Shown here in pieces: positions 1 through 11,260 of a DNA stretch of 64,000 bases. Under the pieces are notes generated by a model, which saw only the letters and a program-made list of their open reading frames with translations, did no database searches and was not told where the DNA came from. Origin of the DNA: Panagrolaimus kolymaensis (Eukaryota > Nematoda > Chromadorea > Rhabditida > Panagrolaimidae); assembly GCA_028622995.1 (NCBI GenBank), contig JAJQJQ010000020.1, positions 434,001 through 498,000 on the forward strand, given 5' to 3'. A program made the position numbers and the translations under genes. Position 1 is the stretch's first letter, and the number at the start of each line of letters is the position of its first letter.

Positions 1-790
1 AAAGCTCGAACATCTGAGAAACGATCAAAAGAAAAGAATATGAGCGGATCGGGTGGAGTTTCAGGGGTAAGCAAAGACAAAAAAAATCAATATTTTTTCT
101 TCTCGTTATTTATTTTATATAATTTTTCAGATGGAACAAAACTCGTTTGAAAGCAATAAAGGATCAGGCCTTGAAACTATGGAAATATCTAATACGACAG
201 ATGATAATGTCGTCAGCAGCAAAAAGGGAGGAAATAGAAAAAACAAAACATACTCTACTATTTCTGGTGCATCACCAACTGGTCAATTTAAAAAACAATC
301 CTCATCAGATCTTCCTCTTCCAGTTTCTAATGCAGCAACATCTGTGCCATCATCATCAATGATGTCAACAGCAGCATCGTCAGTTGTTGCAAGGCCCATT
401 ATAGCTACAACAAATTCAATGATAGCTTCTTCACCTCTTTACCAACAATTGCTTACTCCCACGATTGCAACATCATCAAGCACTTCATTTCCAATGGAAG
501 CTCACCAACAAACAGAATTTCTAAATCTTTTATCACAAACCACGGTAAAAGACAATGATGCTATGACAATGCTTATGAGAAATATGAATGGTGGAACAAC
601 CCATTTAATGAATATTATAAATGGGTTTAATAATTATCAAAATGTTGTTTCATCCGCAAGTAATGTAAACAACAACACCGATGTATTTCAAGATTATTTA
701 TCACAACTTCGACGAACTATACCAGTTCCATTAAATTCATCTGTACCTTCAGAAAATGATACATCATCGGTGAATCAATCAATGCCTTAA
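1..790 (+). CDS. 3' end of an unrecognised Ser/Asn/Thr-rich protein (partial)
   Basis: Two last exons of a gene entering from the left: 1-66, then 131-790. The 64-nt intron has donor GGG|GTAAGC and acceptor TTTTTCAG, and phase 0 is kept across it. The visible tail is about 241 residues. It begins with a basic patch (KARTSEKRSKEK), followed by low-complexity Ser, Thr, Asn and Gln, and ends at a TAA at 788-790. No domain, membrane segment or signal is visible. Such tails are common in nuclear regulators, but that is inference. The 5' part lies outside the window, so no function is proposed. Confidence 0.7.
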
Positions 791-1604
791 TACCAATGTT
801 TTACATAGATATTGGCCAGTCTTTATTTAATATAAAAATACAAAAAACCTTCTTTCATTATTTTTGTTTTAAGATTTACTTTTTCACTGTCAAGCTTCGG
901 TAATACCTCAAAAATTGTTATGTTTTCTTTATTAAATTATTTAATATTTTTTTATTATGTATTATAAACGCTGGTCGTTGTTACCTACTGAATTATCTTT
1001 TGGTTTATTTAAGCATTGTTTTTTTCTTTCTCTTCGTCTTCCATTTTTTTCATTTATATTTTATAAATTTTTTGTTTATTATCCCAGCTCGCGTGACTTT
1101 TGGCGTGCCTTCTTATTCTTCTATCTTCTGTCTTATTTTCTTTTTTCCATTCTTTTTTTTGCCATTTTTTAAAAATAATAATCTTCCCCTCTTTTTGCAA
1201 ATTGATGTACAGTTCTTTTTATGGTGCTCATGATTTAATCAATTAAGTGTATATCCTTATTACCGCCTCATCTATTTTCATTTTCATTATATATCTTTGC
1301 ATTAGTTTTTACATTTTTTTAAAAACAATCTTCTGCCACGCGAAACTTAGATTTATTGGTTTAAAAATTATAAAAAAATACAATTAAAAATGTTTAGAAT
1401 GGATTAAAAAACGGTAAAATTCCGTCGTTTATTTTTGTTTATTTAAAAAAAAAATAAAGCCTTTATAAAACATTCATAACAATGTCATCTTTTTAAGAAT
1501 GCTTTAAATCGGGTTATTTATGAAGTAATATACATGTATAATTATTATAATTATTAATTAACTATTTATACTATTTTAAACCTTAAGTTAATGATACGAT
1601 ATAA
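791..1604. other. intergenic, T-rich
   Basis: About 0.8 kb of T- and A-rich sequence between two + strand genes. The short hydrophobic open frames here (957-1233) are translations of T-runs and have no initiation context. AT-only palindromic sequence lies around 1535-1565. No RNA gene or clear promoter element was seen. Confidence 0.5.
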
Positions 1605-3978
1605 ATGAACGCGTCATCGTCACGCGTTGAATATCGCAATAGCGAAATATTAACAAAATCAAAAAATATTATACCTCCACCAAGTACTACAGTTGAATCG
1701 CTTAAATCAGATACTCCTCGCCCAGGACCATCAAAATCTAATAATGAACAAAATGGTAGTACATATTCGAAGGGGAAAGCTATGGAAAAGAGGAAACCTA
1801 ATGGACATCCAAATCCAAAACCTGGAACTTCAATGGAAGCAACAAAAGTTGTACCAACGAAAAAAAGGAAAATTGAAACTCCACAGAAAGCGGCGTGTCC
1901 GATGGATTTAATATTGGATGAAATGAATAATTTAGAATCACAAAAACGTAAGGCAAAGAAAAAAGGTAATCATGAGCTGTTAGAAAATTTCGCAACCATA
2001 ATCAATTAAATTTTCAGATGATAGCGATTCAGAATCAATGAAAGGTTTACAAAAAGCCGACACGCCTCTTCCAGGATCTTTTAGAGCTCCAACATACCTT
2101 GATTTATTACGCATTGAATCAGATAATTCTATGGTATTCGAATTTTTGAATAAACGGGTTCCAAGCGTTTGCGAAATGGTATTAGCATATAAAATGCTTC
2201 GCGGACGAGTGGATAATTTTAATTTAACATATTTTGATCGAACAAAAATTAAAAATATACAAAATCATATTCCACCTGATGAAGAATTATTGATTGAATT
2301 ACGAGGGCCAGAAGTGTATGAAATTGAAATAATGAATAGGCATAAAGGGCCAAGAACACCATCAGGGTCTCCACCATCACCTACACCTCCACCAGAGGAA
2401 AAAAATATGTCCAAATATCCTGCTGGATTTGTTCCTGATGATGATCAAAGTTCTCAAGCTCAAGAAAAACGAAAAACTGAAGTTAAAAAATATTTAGCAA
2501 AACGAGTAAACAAAGGTATTAAAGATGTTGAAGCAATGTTAACTGAAAGTCATTGGAAAATGATGGGAGCGTTGAAACAAGAGTTGAGTTTTGCTATGAT
2601 TGATTCGATGGTTGAAGCAGCAGTAGGTACCACGAAAGATTCAAATGAGGGGTAAGTTATCCTCGTATATATGTGGTAAACAATTTATATATAAATAAAT
2701 TTCAGATTAGCTTCTAATTCACCAAATGGTAATTCAGCTAGAAATTCGGTTGCAATGGATATTTCTAGTAACTCATCCAGCATAAATGGAAAAGTTGGCC
2801 GAATAAAAAGTGTTAAACAACCTTCGATGCCGATAACAACACCATTTATTATGTCATCTTCTTCACAACATTTATTTTCGTATCCCGAACAAAATAATAT
2901 CTCGTCAATAGAATCACAAATCTATCAACAACCTCATCCAAGTATAATAGGGTCAACGCTTGCTTCCAACCCGATTCATCCTCCCGTGCAGCATCTTCAC
3001 CAAATGCAATATCATCATCATCAATTGCCTAATCAGCAAATTCACATTCCAAACTCAAATTCTTATTCCAATAACAATTATCAGATACAACAAGGATCGA
3101 ATCAACCGGAAATCAGATATCCCCCAAATACTATTATGCATAATAATTTTTCTGATTCATTAAATCAAATAAGTACAACAAATCAAGGAATTTCACCGCC
3201 AACAATAACATCAACTCCACCTTTTCAACTGAGAGGGCAAACACCTCAAAATAGACCATCAAGGCCATTATCAGGAGAAGGAGACTTTCGTAAACAAAAT
3301 AAACGTGGAGGAATCAAAATGAATAAATCACAAAAAAGGTTTCAAGAATTTAACAATCGCCCACAAGGTCTTGATCCTAAATTTGCTAAAATTGATATGG
3401 AATTGATACGAAATCGGCCACCACCTCCTATTCCAAAAATTATTATGGAAGAAAACAAAAAGAACATTATCATGCCACCACTTACTGTGAGATTTCCAGC
3501 TGCAGCATCATCTTCTGGAATTTCAGCAATTCCACCACCACCAAATGCGATATCACCAAACCATCTTCTTCAAGGACAACCAATGATGGGAAATCCTCAA
3601 ACTCTTCAAACTTCTCCAGCACAAATGCCAATTCAAAATCTAACACCGATAAATAATCCAAGGATGCCATCTTTGTTGAATACACCTGTGTCAAATCGAA
3701 TGCCATTTCAAAATGCAACGCCACAGAGTCAACAGCCTCCAAGATTCCAGCCACCACCTCACATGATACCTCCCAGATTTGCATCACCAATGCCTCAACC
3801 GCGATATCCATTGGTCCAAAATCCAAATAATAGCAGCATCATGAGAACTCTATTCTCAGCCTTGCAACCTAATACAATTTCTCAACCACCATCTCAGCCG
3901 CAGCGATTTAGGCCTCAAATAAATATTCCACGTATGCCGCCCGGTCCTCCTCCACATTTTCGACCACCTCATAGATAA
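1605..3978 (+). CDS. unrecognised Pro/Gln-rich, nuclear-looking protein
   Basis: Three exons, 1605-1965, 2018-2651 and 2706-3978, joined by GTAATC...TTTTCAG (52 nt) and GTAAGT...ATTTCAG (54 nt) introns with consistent phase; about 755 residues. The N-terminal part is Ser/Pro-rich with two basic, NLS-like clusters (PTKKRKIE and KRKAKKK). The second exon encodes a more ordered charged segment ending in a predicted helical stretch before the Gly-rich junction. The third exon is low complexity, rich in Pro, Gln, Asn and Met, and ends in PPPHFRPPHR. A transcription or RNA-processing cofactor is plausible from composition only; no family is recognised. The start is the first ATG of the frame. Confidence 0.75.
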
Positions 3979-4060
3979 AATTGTTAAAAAAATTTGTTTG
4001 TACAATCAGATTATTTGCATATTATTTATTTTATGGTTATAAGGTATTTATGTATTTAAT

Positions 4061-4267
4061 TTAAAGGACCCTGTTCATTTGATCTTTTTTTCAAACTCGC
4101 GTTTGATTATTCCCTCATGCCGCAATATTGCAAAGCCCGTAAAGTACCGTAATGTACAGTAATTTTACGGTCAAATTACTGTACTTTACGGACTCTGCAA
4201 TATTGCGGTATGAGGGAATAATCAAACGCGAGTTTGAAAAAAAGATCAAATGAACAGGGTCCTTTAA
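4061..4267. mobile_element. 207-bp palindromic MITE-like element, copy 1
   Basis: The ends are perfect inverted copies (TTAAAGGACCCTGTTCATTT against its reverse complement). The symmetry continues for about 85 bp per arm, followed by an inner stem of GTACAGTAATTT against AAATTACTGTAC. A TTAA (or TA) at each outer edge fits a target duplication of piggyBac-like or Tc1/mariner-like elements; which one cannot be told here. There is no coding capacity. It lies 82 bp after the Pro-rich gene and 220 bp beyond the stop of the convergent AsnRS gene. It differs from the copy at 40385-40591 at one base: T at 4209, where the palindrome predicts C. Confidence 0.85.
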
Positions 4268-4487
4268 GCCCAAACGTTTTTTATTTTGTTAATAAAATGA
4301 ATTATATATTTTGCAAGCAAGAAACTAGAACTAAATCAACCATTAATAAAATGATAGAGAGCAATATTAAAAGAAAATTAAAGATATGTAAATGATTTGG
4401 TTGATTAACAGCAAAGAATAAATTAATGCTTTATTTTTTCTTCAAAACAAACAAAAAATAAAAAATTTCAGTTAAATAAAAACAAAA

Positions 4488-6149
4488 TTATGGTGCACAG
4501 CGTCCAATATAACGAGGATAAAGACAGACATCACGGATATGATGAGTGTTTGTCAACCAGCATATGAATCGTTCAACACCAAGACCATATCCACCATGTG
4601 GACAGCCACCATACTTGCGTTGATCAACATACCAATAATAAGGTTTAGGATCAATGTTAGCACCTTTAATAGCGTTGAGAAGTTCATCTTCTTTCCACAT
4701 CCTCATTGAACCACCAACAATTTCACCAACATTTGGCATTAATAGATCAACAGATTCAGTAAGTTCGTTATCATCAGCACATCGAGCCATATAGAAAGAT
4801 TTAATACCAGCTGGGAATTTGTTAAGAAGAATTGGCTGAAATAAAGTAACATTAGAGTTGTTAGAATATTAAAAAAACGTACACGGTTGATGGCATCAGT
4901 CATTTGACGTTCAGGACCTTCTGGAATGTCTTCACCAAATTCGAATAGTTTTCCTTCTTCATTTTTAATTTCGTTCTTTCGCAGCCATTCGATAGCTTCT
5001 TTGTAAGTCATACGAAGAAATGGACGCTTAGGTTTAACAAAGTCCTAAAAATGAACGTTATTAATTTCAATCAGGTGACTTTTAAAAATAAACAAACCGG
5101 GTGAGCTTCTAAAATTAGCTCTTTTATTTCTGGATCAGCAAAAGCGCGGTCAACGGTATCACAAACAAGATCTTCAATGCGGTCCATAAGCTCCTCAAAG
5201 GTAATAAAAGGGCATTCAGCTTCTAAATGGCAATATTCAGCTAAATGACGACGAGTTCGAGATTTTTCAGCACGATACGATTGAGCCATACAAAAGCAAT
5301 CACCCAAAGAAGGAATACAAGTTTCAAGATAAAGTTGTGAAGATTGAGTTAAGAACGAAGGTTCTCCAAAGAAATCAAGTGCGAATAAAGTTGAGCCACC
5401 TTCAACTTGAGTTTGTACTAGAGTAGGTGGAAAGACTTCAGTATATTTTCTTGATAATAAATGACCTCTGAAGGCTTGAGTAACCGCAGCGCGAATACGA
5501 AGAATTCGAGAAGCATTTTCACCTCTAATAACAAGATGTCGGTTATCCATAAGTGTTTCAACAGCAGCTTCTTTGTTGAGAACGTTTTCGATACCACCAG
5601 GAGGAGCATTGCCAATAAGTTCCCAATAATCAGCATTTAATTCAACACCACCTGGAGCAGATTTGCCTTCAGGAACTTTTGAAATAGTACCCCAAACAGC
5701 GACGGTTGCTTCGGTATTGAGGGTGATAGCTTCATAAGATTGACAAAGTTTATCAGATAACATTGTTTGAAGGTAACCAGTACCATCACGAAGCACCCAA
5801 AACATGAGATTCCTTCCTAAAAAAAAGGAGAAATGTTTTTTAGTAATAAAAATATATGAAGCAAACCTTGTTGTCGAAGACGATGAACGTAACCATGAAC
5901 TCTTACTCTTTTATCAACATTATCTTTAGCATCACGAATTTTAACATGCAGAGGTTTAGGGAGACTATCATCCATGACGAGTTTAATTTTCATTCCTTCT
6001 GCCATAGCAGCATCATGTCTTTCTTGTAGAAGTTTTTCAGCTTCTTGTGCTTTTGCAGCTTTTTTCTTTTCAGCTTCTAATTTTTTAGCTTGCTTTTTCA
6101 AACCACTCTTAGTTTCCGCACCTTTCGTCTCCACATTTTCAGTTTCCAT
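4488..6149 (-). CDS. NARS1: cytosolic asparaginyl-tRNA synthetase
   Basis: Charges tRNA-Asn with asparagine in the cytosol (class IIb aminoacyl-tRNA synthetase). Four exons from the 5' end: 6149-5867, 5816-5098, 5044-4883, 4835-4488; 503 residues. A short Lys/Ala/Glu-rich coiled segment (about residues 15-50) precedes an OB-fold anticodon-binding domain containing [14 protein letters not shown]. The class II core has a motif 2 region [16 protein letters not shown] near residue 275 and motif 3 GYGLGVERF near residue 470. The C-terminus [17 protein letters not shown] is the conserved AsnRS ending. It is about 45 residues shorter than the human enzyme, mostly at the N-terminus. It is transcribed divergently from the CDPF1-like gene. 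Confidence 0.96.
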
Positions 6150-6755
6150 GATGATGATTTTGAGATGTAATTACTCTAAAAAATAATAGAAATAAAATAA
6201 ATAATTACACAAGTAAAATATTAGAAGGTAAAGTTTCGAATAAGTAATTAACAACTAACACGACGCAATTTATTTTATTTTATATATAAAAAACCTAAAA
6301 TTGCACAATATTTTGAGTTTAAAAAAAGTGTGGAAGAAAGAAGGATGGTTGGAATTTGAAATAATGGGACAAAATTGCACAATTTTTTGAAAAATACTGC
6401 CTCATTTTTTAAAATTCGCTTTGAAACCAAAGTAAAAAGAATATTATGCTTCTTTCTTTATAAAAGGTGCATAAGTAATTCAAGCAGAAATCATAAATGC
6501 TTATTCTATAGCTTTTCATAAAACTGTGGACAATTTTATTGCCATTTATAACTTTGTATTTCATTTCTTTGATATTTATCGGAGATTGGATCTTTCGTTG
6601 TATTGTATTTTTCATAAAAAAACAAGCAATAACTTTGCTAACAAACTTTATTTTTTTCGCAGCCATTTTTCTTTAACTTTTTGCGACTTTCTTCTTTATT
6701 ATTTGATATTCCCTAATTATTCATTAGCAGCCGCTTGAAACAACTACATTCCAAG
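6150..6755. promoter_or_regulatory. shared upstream region between divergent AsnRS and CDPF1-like genes
   Basis: About 600 bp separate the two divergent start codons. The sequence is AT-rich with no long repeat and no clear TATA element in a sensible position. The small open frames on both strands lack start context. A bidirectional promoter is inferred from geometry only. Confidence 0.4.
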
Positions 6756-7360
6756 ATGAAAACCGAAGAAGAAAACATCTGTGAACCACATGAAAGCGAT
6801 CCAAAATCAATTACTAATAAAGTCACAAAGTTTGTTTCTTGTTCTAAATTTGAAAAAAAAAACGGTAAAAAATTATCGAAGCTTTTCAGCGATGAATTAG
6901 AAATAAAAGAAGGTCCAGAGTACTTTCAATTTCAATGTGCTCTTTGTTCCTTCGATGTACGATCGAGATACGGCGACCTTAAGATTGGAAAACTTGAGTA
7001 TGTAAGCACTTTTTTTTATTATCGATGATCGCCTTGTTTTTTTTTATCAAAAGATTACCACAAATCAAAACACATTTTTTTTAGATATCAAAGTAAAGTT
7101 TACTATACCCGATCACCTTTTCGAGAATATGACCGAGCTAAGAAAGTAACTTTGCGAGATTATGTTGTTGTTGGATCAAAATGTTGCATATGTCATCGCG
7201 ATGTTTGTGTGAAGATTCAATGTAGCTTTTATTATGAACAAAATTACTGTATCACTTGTATAATGCAAAATCGTGGAGATTTTCCTCAAAAAGTCATTGA
7301 GGTATGTATATGTTTGCTTTTTTTTTTGTTGGGTTTTGGCTATTTTAGATAAAAAGGTGA
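6756..7360 (+). CDS. CDPF1: CDPF1-type cysteine-rich DPF-motif protein
   Basis: Small metal-binding protein of unknown biochemical role. Exons 6756-6997, 7085-7301 and 7349-7360; 156 residues. The first donor is the internal GTATGT at 6998, because the GTAAGC four bases later would put a stop in frame. The family signature is visible: FQCALC early in the domain, SPFREYD where relatives have a DPF-type motif, then CCICHRDVCV, CSFYYEQNYCITCI, ending KVIEIKR. The cysteine spacing suggests two zinc sites. A tiny last exon of 12 nt (ATAAAAAGGTGA) is inferred from the TATTTTAG acceptor and is the least certain part. The N-terminal 60 residues are lysine-rich and unlike the vertebrate protein. Confidence 0.82.
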
Positions 7361-8959
7361 ATACTGAATATGTTTACACTTCCTTAATTTTTCATACCCC
7401 TATTCATTGAGATGGCTCTTATTTAAAAAAAATGAAAATCGGTAAATAAATAATGTTCTAGTGATATTAGAATACTAGAAATTTTTTATTTAAAAATTGA
7501 AATTAAAAAATTAGAATTTTCCAATTTCAACAAAAGTTTCACTAAAGTTTTTAAAATAATTATTTTTTGGGGTTTTCAAAAATAATAACGGAAGGTGTGA
7601 GTGAGGTCAAGCCTGAATATTATTTTGGAGCTACAGTAGCTCATATTTTTGTGTTTTTATCTTTTCCCATTATACAAACAAGGCATATTCAAAAATCACT
7701 ATTGCATTATTGATTTTTATCATAAATATCCCCTAAAAACAATCTTTGTCAATTATTGCTGTCAAAGAAGAGAAGAAAAAATTTTCTTATCGTGTCTGAG
7801 AGAATGAAAAAGAAACAAAAAAGGCAAATAAAGAAATGGGGATTCCCCTGATTTTTTCTTTCTCTAATCAAAGGGAAAGTCCTTTTTGTCTCATGATTTT
7901 TCTCTTTCATAGTGGTTAATAGATTAATTAAGAAAAAAATATATAGGAGGGTTATTTTTATTTTGCTAGACTAAACTTTAAAAAAAATCAACAACTGATT
8001 GATTGACCCATTGGCTTATTTCAGCATATTATTTCTCGTAACAACAAAAATCAAAGGACCCAATGACGACAATATTGATGATGAAGTAAACAACAGTTTT
8101 AAAAAAATTTTGTACGCGAAAATTTCATATGTTCGATTGCTTTCCATTTTTGGGGATAAATTTCCCTTGAAAAGATTTTTTCGTGTTTTATTGCTTCAAA
8201 TTGGTTCAAATCAAACGCAATATTTTTATTAAAGCCGTGTTTTGTTCTTTGTTCAAGGTATTATTCATTTCATTTATTTTTTCTTCTTCCTGATAAAAAT
8301 TGAAAGCAATAAAAAAAAAGCTTTTTTTTCATTATTTTAATGTTTGTCAAGAGAATCAATCAGCTGGTTACATAATGTATGTATTATACGAGAGGAGTTA
8401 AAAAACGAAAAAGAAAATAAATAAATGGTGGATATGGATGGCTTTCTTCTTCTTCTCCCACATTCTTATACTTTAGACTCCCAAATAAAAATCTCATGCG
8501 ATGCACGTGTGTGCCAATAAAAAAACGATAATGACCCAAAAGAAAAATTGAGGATTTACTTTGTACTTTTTTTGGATTCGCATTTTTCTTTCTTTTTTTC
8601 TTCATGTTTGGGATTGGCCAAAATAAACTCCGCCTTAAAAACAAGACTTTTTTTTATTGCAATCTTCTTTTTATTTGACAATAATTACCTTTTTCATTCT
8701 TGTCTGAGAATCTTATATCGAAGAGAAGGGAAAAAAATAGACGATTGGCATTAGATTTTATTTAGGTTAGGGCTTCCCTTGCTTCATAAATCGATGCTGG
8801 CCGCTGCACTCATTGCGACCTCGACTGACCTCTTTTTTCCATAATGTTGCTGTTTTCATCGCAGAGTTTTAAAGGAAAAATTTTTTTCGTGTCTTTCGTT
8901 CTTGCCAAATTTTGATTCGAAGCTTTGAAATTAAAATTTTTATGATTTTTGCAGAAATC
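7361..8959. other. 1.6-kb intergenic region
   Basis: AT-rich spacer with many homopolymer runs. It contains a short perfect palindrome at 7628-7642 but no other repeat seen and no convincing gene. The 77-codon frame at 7999-8232 ends without a splice partner and looks like chance. The region before 8960 ends in TTTTTGCAG, a possible SL or 5'UTR acceptor for the next gene. Confidence 0.45.
7628..7642. repeat. short perfect palindrome GAGCTACAGTAGCTC
   Basis: Six-base arms, GAGCTA and TAGCTC, around CAG, in an otherwise AT-rich spacer. It is too short to classify; it may be a remnant of a dispersed nematode repeat or a coincidence. Confidence 0.4.
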
Positions 8960-10254
8960 ATGAATGCTGCTGCTAAACTTGCATCAACGGCTCTTAAATG
9001 CCATCCACTCAAATCTGCTAGAACTTTGACTAAGTCGCTTCAAATTGAATGGGATGATGGTTTTCGGGCAGAATTCCCATATTGTTGGTTGCGAGATGTA
9101 TCCTCTAAGCGACCCGCTCTCGTTCATCTCGATGTTAATACTCGACCAGAGCAAGTTGAAGTTGAGGGTTCTCGAGAATCCATAAATGTTCTTTGGCCAT
9201 CATTTGTAAATTTATCCTATTCTTCATCATTCCTTCGAAATAATGCCATTCATGCTGCATCCACTTCAAATTCAGATGCTCCAGAACATTCTTGTGAATC
9301 CCCTCAAACATCAATTGCAAATCAAATCCTCCAAGGAAAGCTTTTTCTTTCAACCCATCAAACACCAATTGCTCCTTCGCTTATTATGGGCCAATGTGAA
9401 TGGAAATCATCAGCTCAAGAAGCTGGAACTTTATGGGCTCATCATGAAATCATTCCATCCATTGTTATTGTAGATGCATTAAACACTTCATCCACTATGT
9501 GTCCAGCACAATTAACTTTAATTGATACATTTGAAGTTTTATCTAAAATGTCTAAAGAACATCCAAAAGAATTTGAATTTCTTCAAAAATGTAAGCTTGA
9601 ATATAGTGATGGACTCTTTCGATCTCTTCATCCTATTTATGAACTTAATTCAACGGGTACACATATTGCTTCAGTAAGTCATTTTTTGTAATATTGAAAT
9701 AAGGAAAAATAAGAAAAGTTGCTTGAATGTGATAAAGATTAAAACAAAAGAATACTTTTTTGTTTCATAAGTATTAACTTTTATGACAAGAGACTTTTTT
9801 TATGTACCTTTTGTTATTTGCAATCTTGTTTTTTTTGGGATTTGTGGATTAGAGTACAGAGAAGATAGAGAGAAAAGTTTGACACAATGGAACAAAAATA
9901 ACTAAAACAAAACGAAAGAGAAAGGTTTTCCTCCATGTGAATATCACGAAAAAAAAATAATAGGAAAACAAACTTCGCCACCTTCACATTTGTTATATTT
10001 TCATTTAATTAATATTTATTGTTGTTGTTTTTTTGCAGGCAACTTTCAATAACGCTAGTCGATCATCAGCTATCACAACGCCTTGCCTTGAAACACTATA
10101 TATGAGTTTGCAAAAATTTGGTCGGGTTTCAGCTGAATGTTCAAAAAGTATTTCATTATTTCCTGGTCGACGTTTAATTGTTAATAATCGCCGAGCAATG
10201 CTTGGAACTCCTGCCCAAGCATATCGACACTTGTTACTTAGATTTCTCAATTAA
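8960..10254 (+). CDS. gamma-butyrobetaine dioxygenase-like protein, probably degenerate
   Basis: Exons 8960-9673 and 10039-10254 (donor TCA|GTAAGT, acceptor TTTTTGCAG, phase 0); 309 residues. The N-terminal part has the GBBH-like N-domain found in carnitine-synthesis dioxygenases: WDDGFRAEFPYCWLRD, then VNTRPEQVEVEG and VLWP. The second part resembles the TauD/double-stranded beta-helix fold: LTLIDTFEVLSKM, then FNNASRSSAITTP, then LFPGRRLIVNNRRAMLGT. Family members use a His-x-Asp plus a distal His for iron. Here the first site aligns best with HHE (in LWAHHEIIPS), and the distal His of the usual WRxLHG is Leu (RRAMLG). The protein is also about 75 residues shorter than active enzymes. It may be a pseudoenzyme or a divergent paralogue. 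The 365-nt intron is long for this window. Confidence 0.7.
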
Positions 10255-11260
10255 TTAAAGAAATTTAAGTCTAAACTTTTTCTTGCCTTTCACTTTGTAC
10301 ATTTTTTTTGTTTAAAATAAAAAAACTTCTAAAAAATGAAAGTTGAAAATTAAAAAAAATCTTTGGCCGGCCTCCAATAAAAAAAAACTCTATTTTGCCA
10401 TTAAATTAAAAATCAGATTAGAAAGGCAAACAGTAGAAAAAAATCATATGACAGATGAAAGGGAAAAAAAGAATTCATAGTTCAAAAAAGGGTGTGTATG
10501 GCAAAAGAAGGAGAAAATAAAGTTCTGACCCGTTTTTTCCTTTCTTCTTATATTTTCTGAATGATACCCAACAAGACATTGACGATGCATGAATTCAATG
10601 TGATACAATGATGGTTGATTGTTCGCATCGACAGTTTCAGTGCAACCAACAATGCTGTACTTTGGAATGGAAAAGAAAAGAAGGTACGTACTTACTTCCG
10701 TTATTACAGCACAGCATTTTCAAGGACAAAGTAAAAGTTCCATTTTTTACGTCCAAATTAAGTTCTTATCAAAGTTTCGTCTTTTTTTTTAAATTTCAAT
10801 GAGCATAGTCACGTGAAAACAAAGCAGTTATCAAACAATAACATTGTGTTCAAGCTATGTATGCATATATTCGATAAAAACTAAACATAGAAAAAATTTC
10901 GAAGCATTGTTTTTTTAATGAGACTGTTTAAATTGAAAGAGATTGTTTTTGTCTCTTTCTCTCGCGTTTACGTGTCTCTTTCAAAAAAACTCTATGAAAA
11001 ATTATGTGTGGAATTATCTTTGATAAACAGAAATTGAGGAAAATGTTTTATTATTACAATGTTAGAAAATCTTATACATACAAAAAGACAACAAAATTTA
11101 TGAAACAAATCAATAAATTAAATAAAAGTTACATTGATCGATTACATAGTTGTCAAATTAAATTAAAAAAAAGGACCAAAGATCCAAGAAGAACCGTTAG
11201 AGTGATTAGGAATTAACAATAAAAAAAAGGTGGAAAGGAATGATCAAAAGGAAGAAAAAA
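10255..11260. other. 1-kb intergenic region between convergent genes
   Basis: AT-rich sequence between the dioxygenase-like gene and the convergent FKBP8-like gene. Two short + frames (10608-10802 and 11004-11216) have no homology that I recognise and no splice partners. Nothing else was seen. Confidence 0.45.

Noticed and set aside
957..1233. Hydrophobic open frames of about 70 residues
   Set aside because: They are translations of T-rich spacer, start with weak context, overlap in two frames and have no splice partners.
6998..7005. Using GTAAGC at 7002 as the CDPF1 donor
   Set aside because: It has a good consensus but shifts the next exon into TAA; GTATGT four bases earlier restores the conserved cysteine-rich frame.
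11004..11216. A 70-residue basic + frame
   Set aside because: Lys/Tyr/Thr-rich chance frame in AT-rich spacer; no supporting context.
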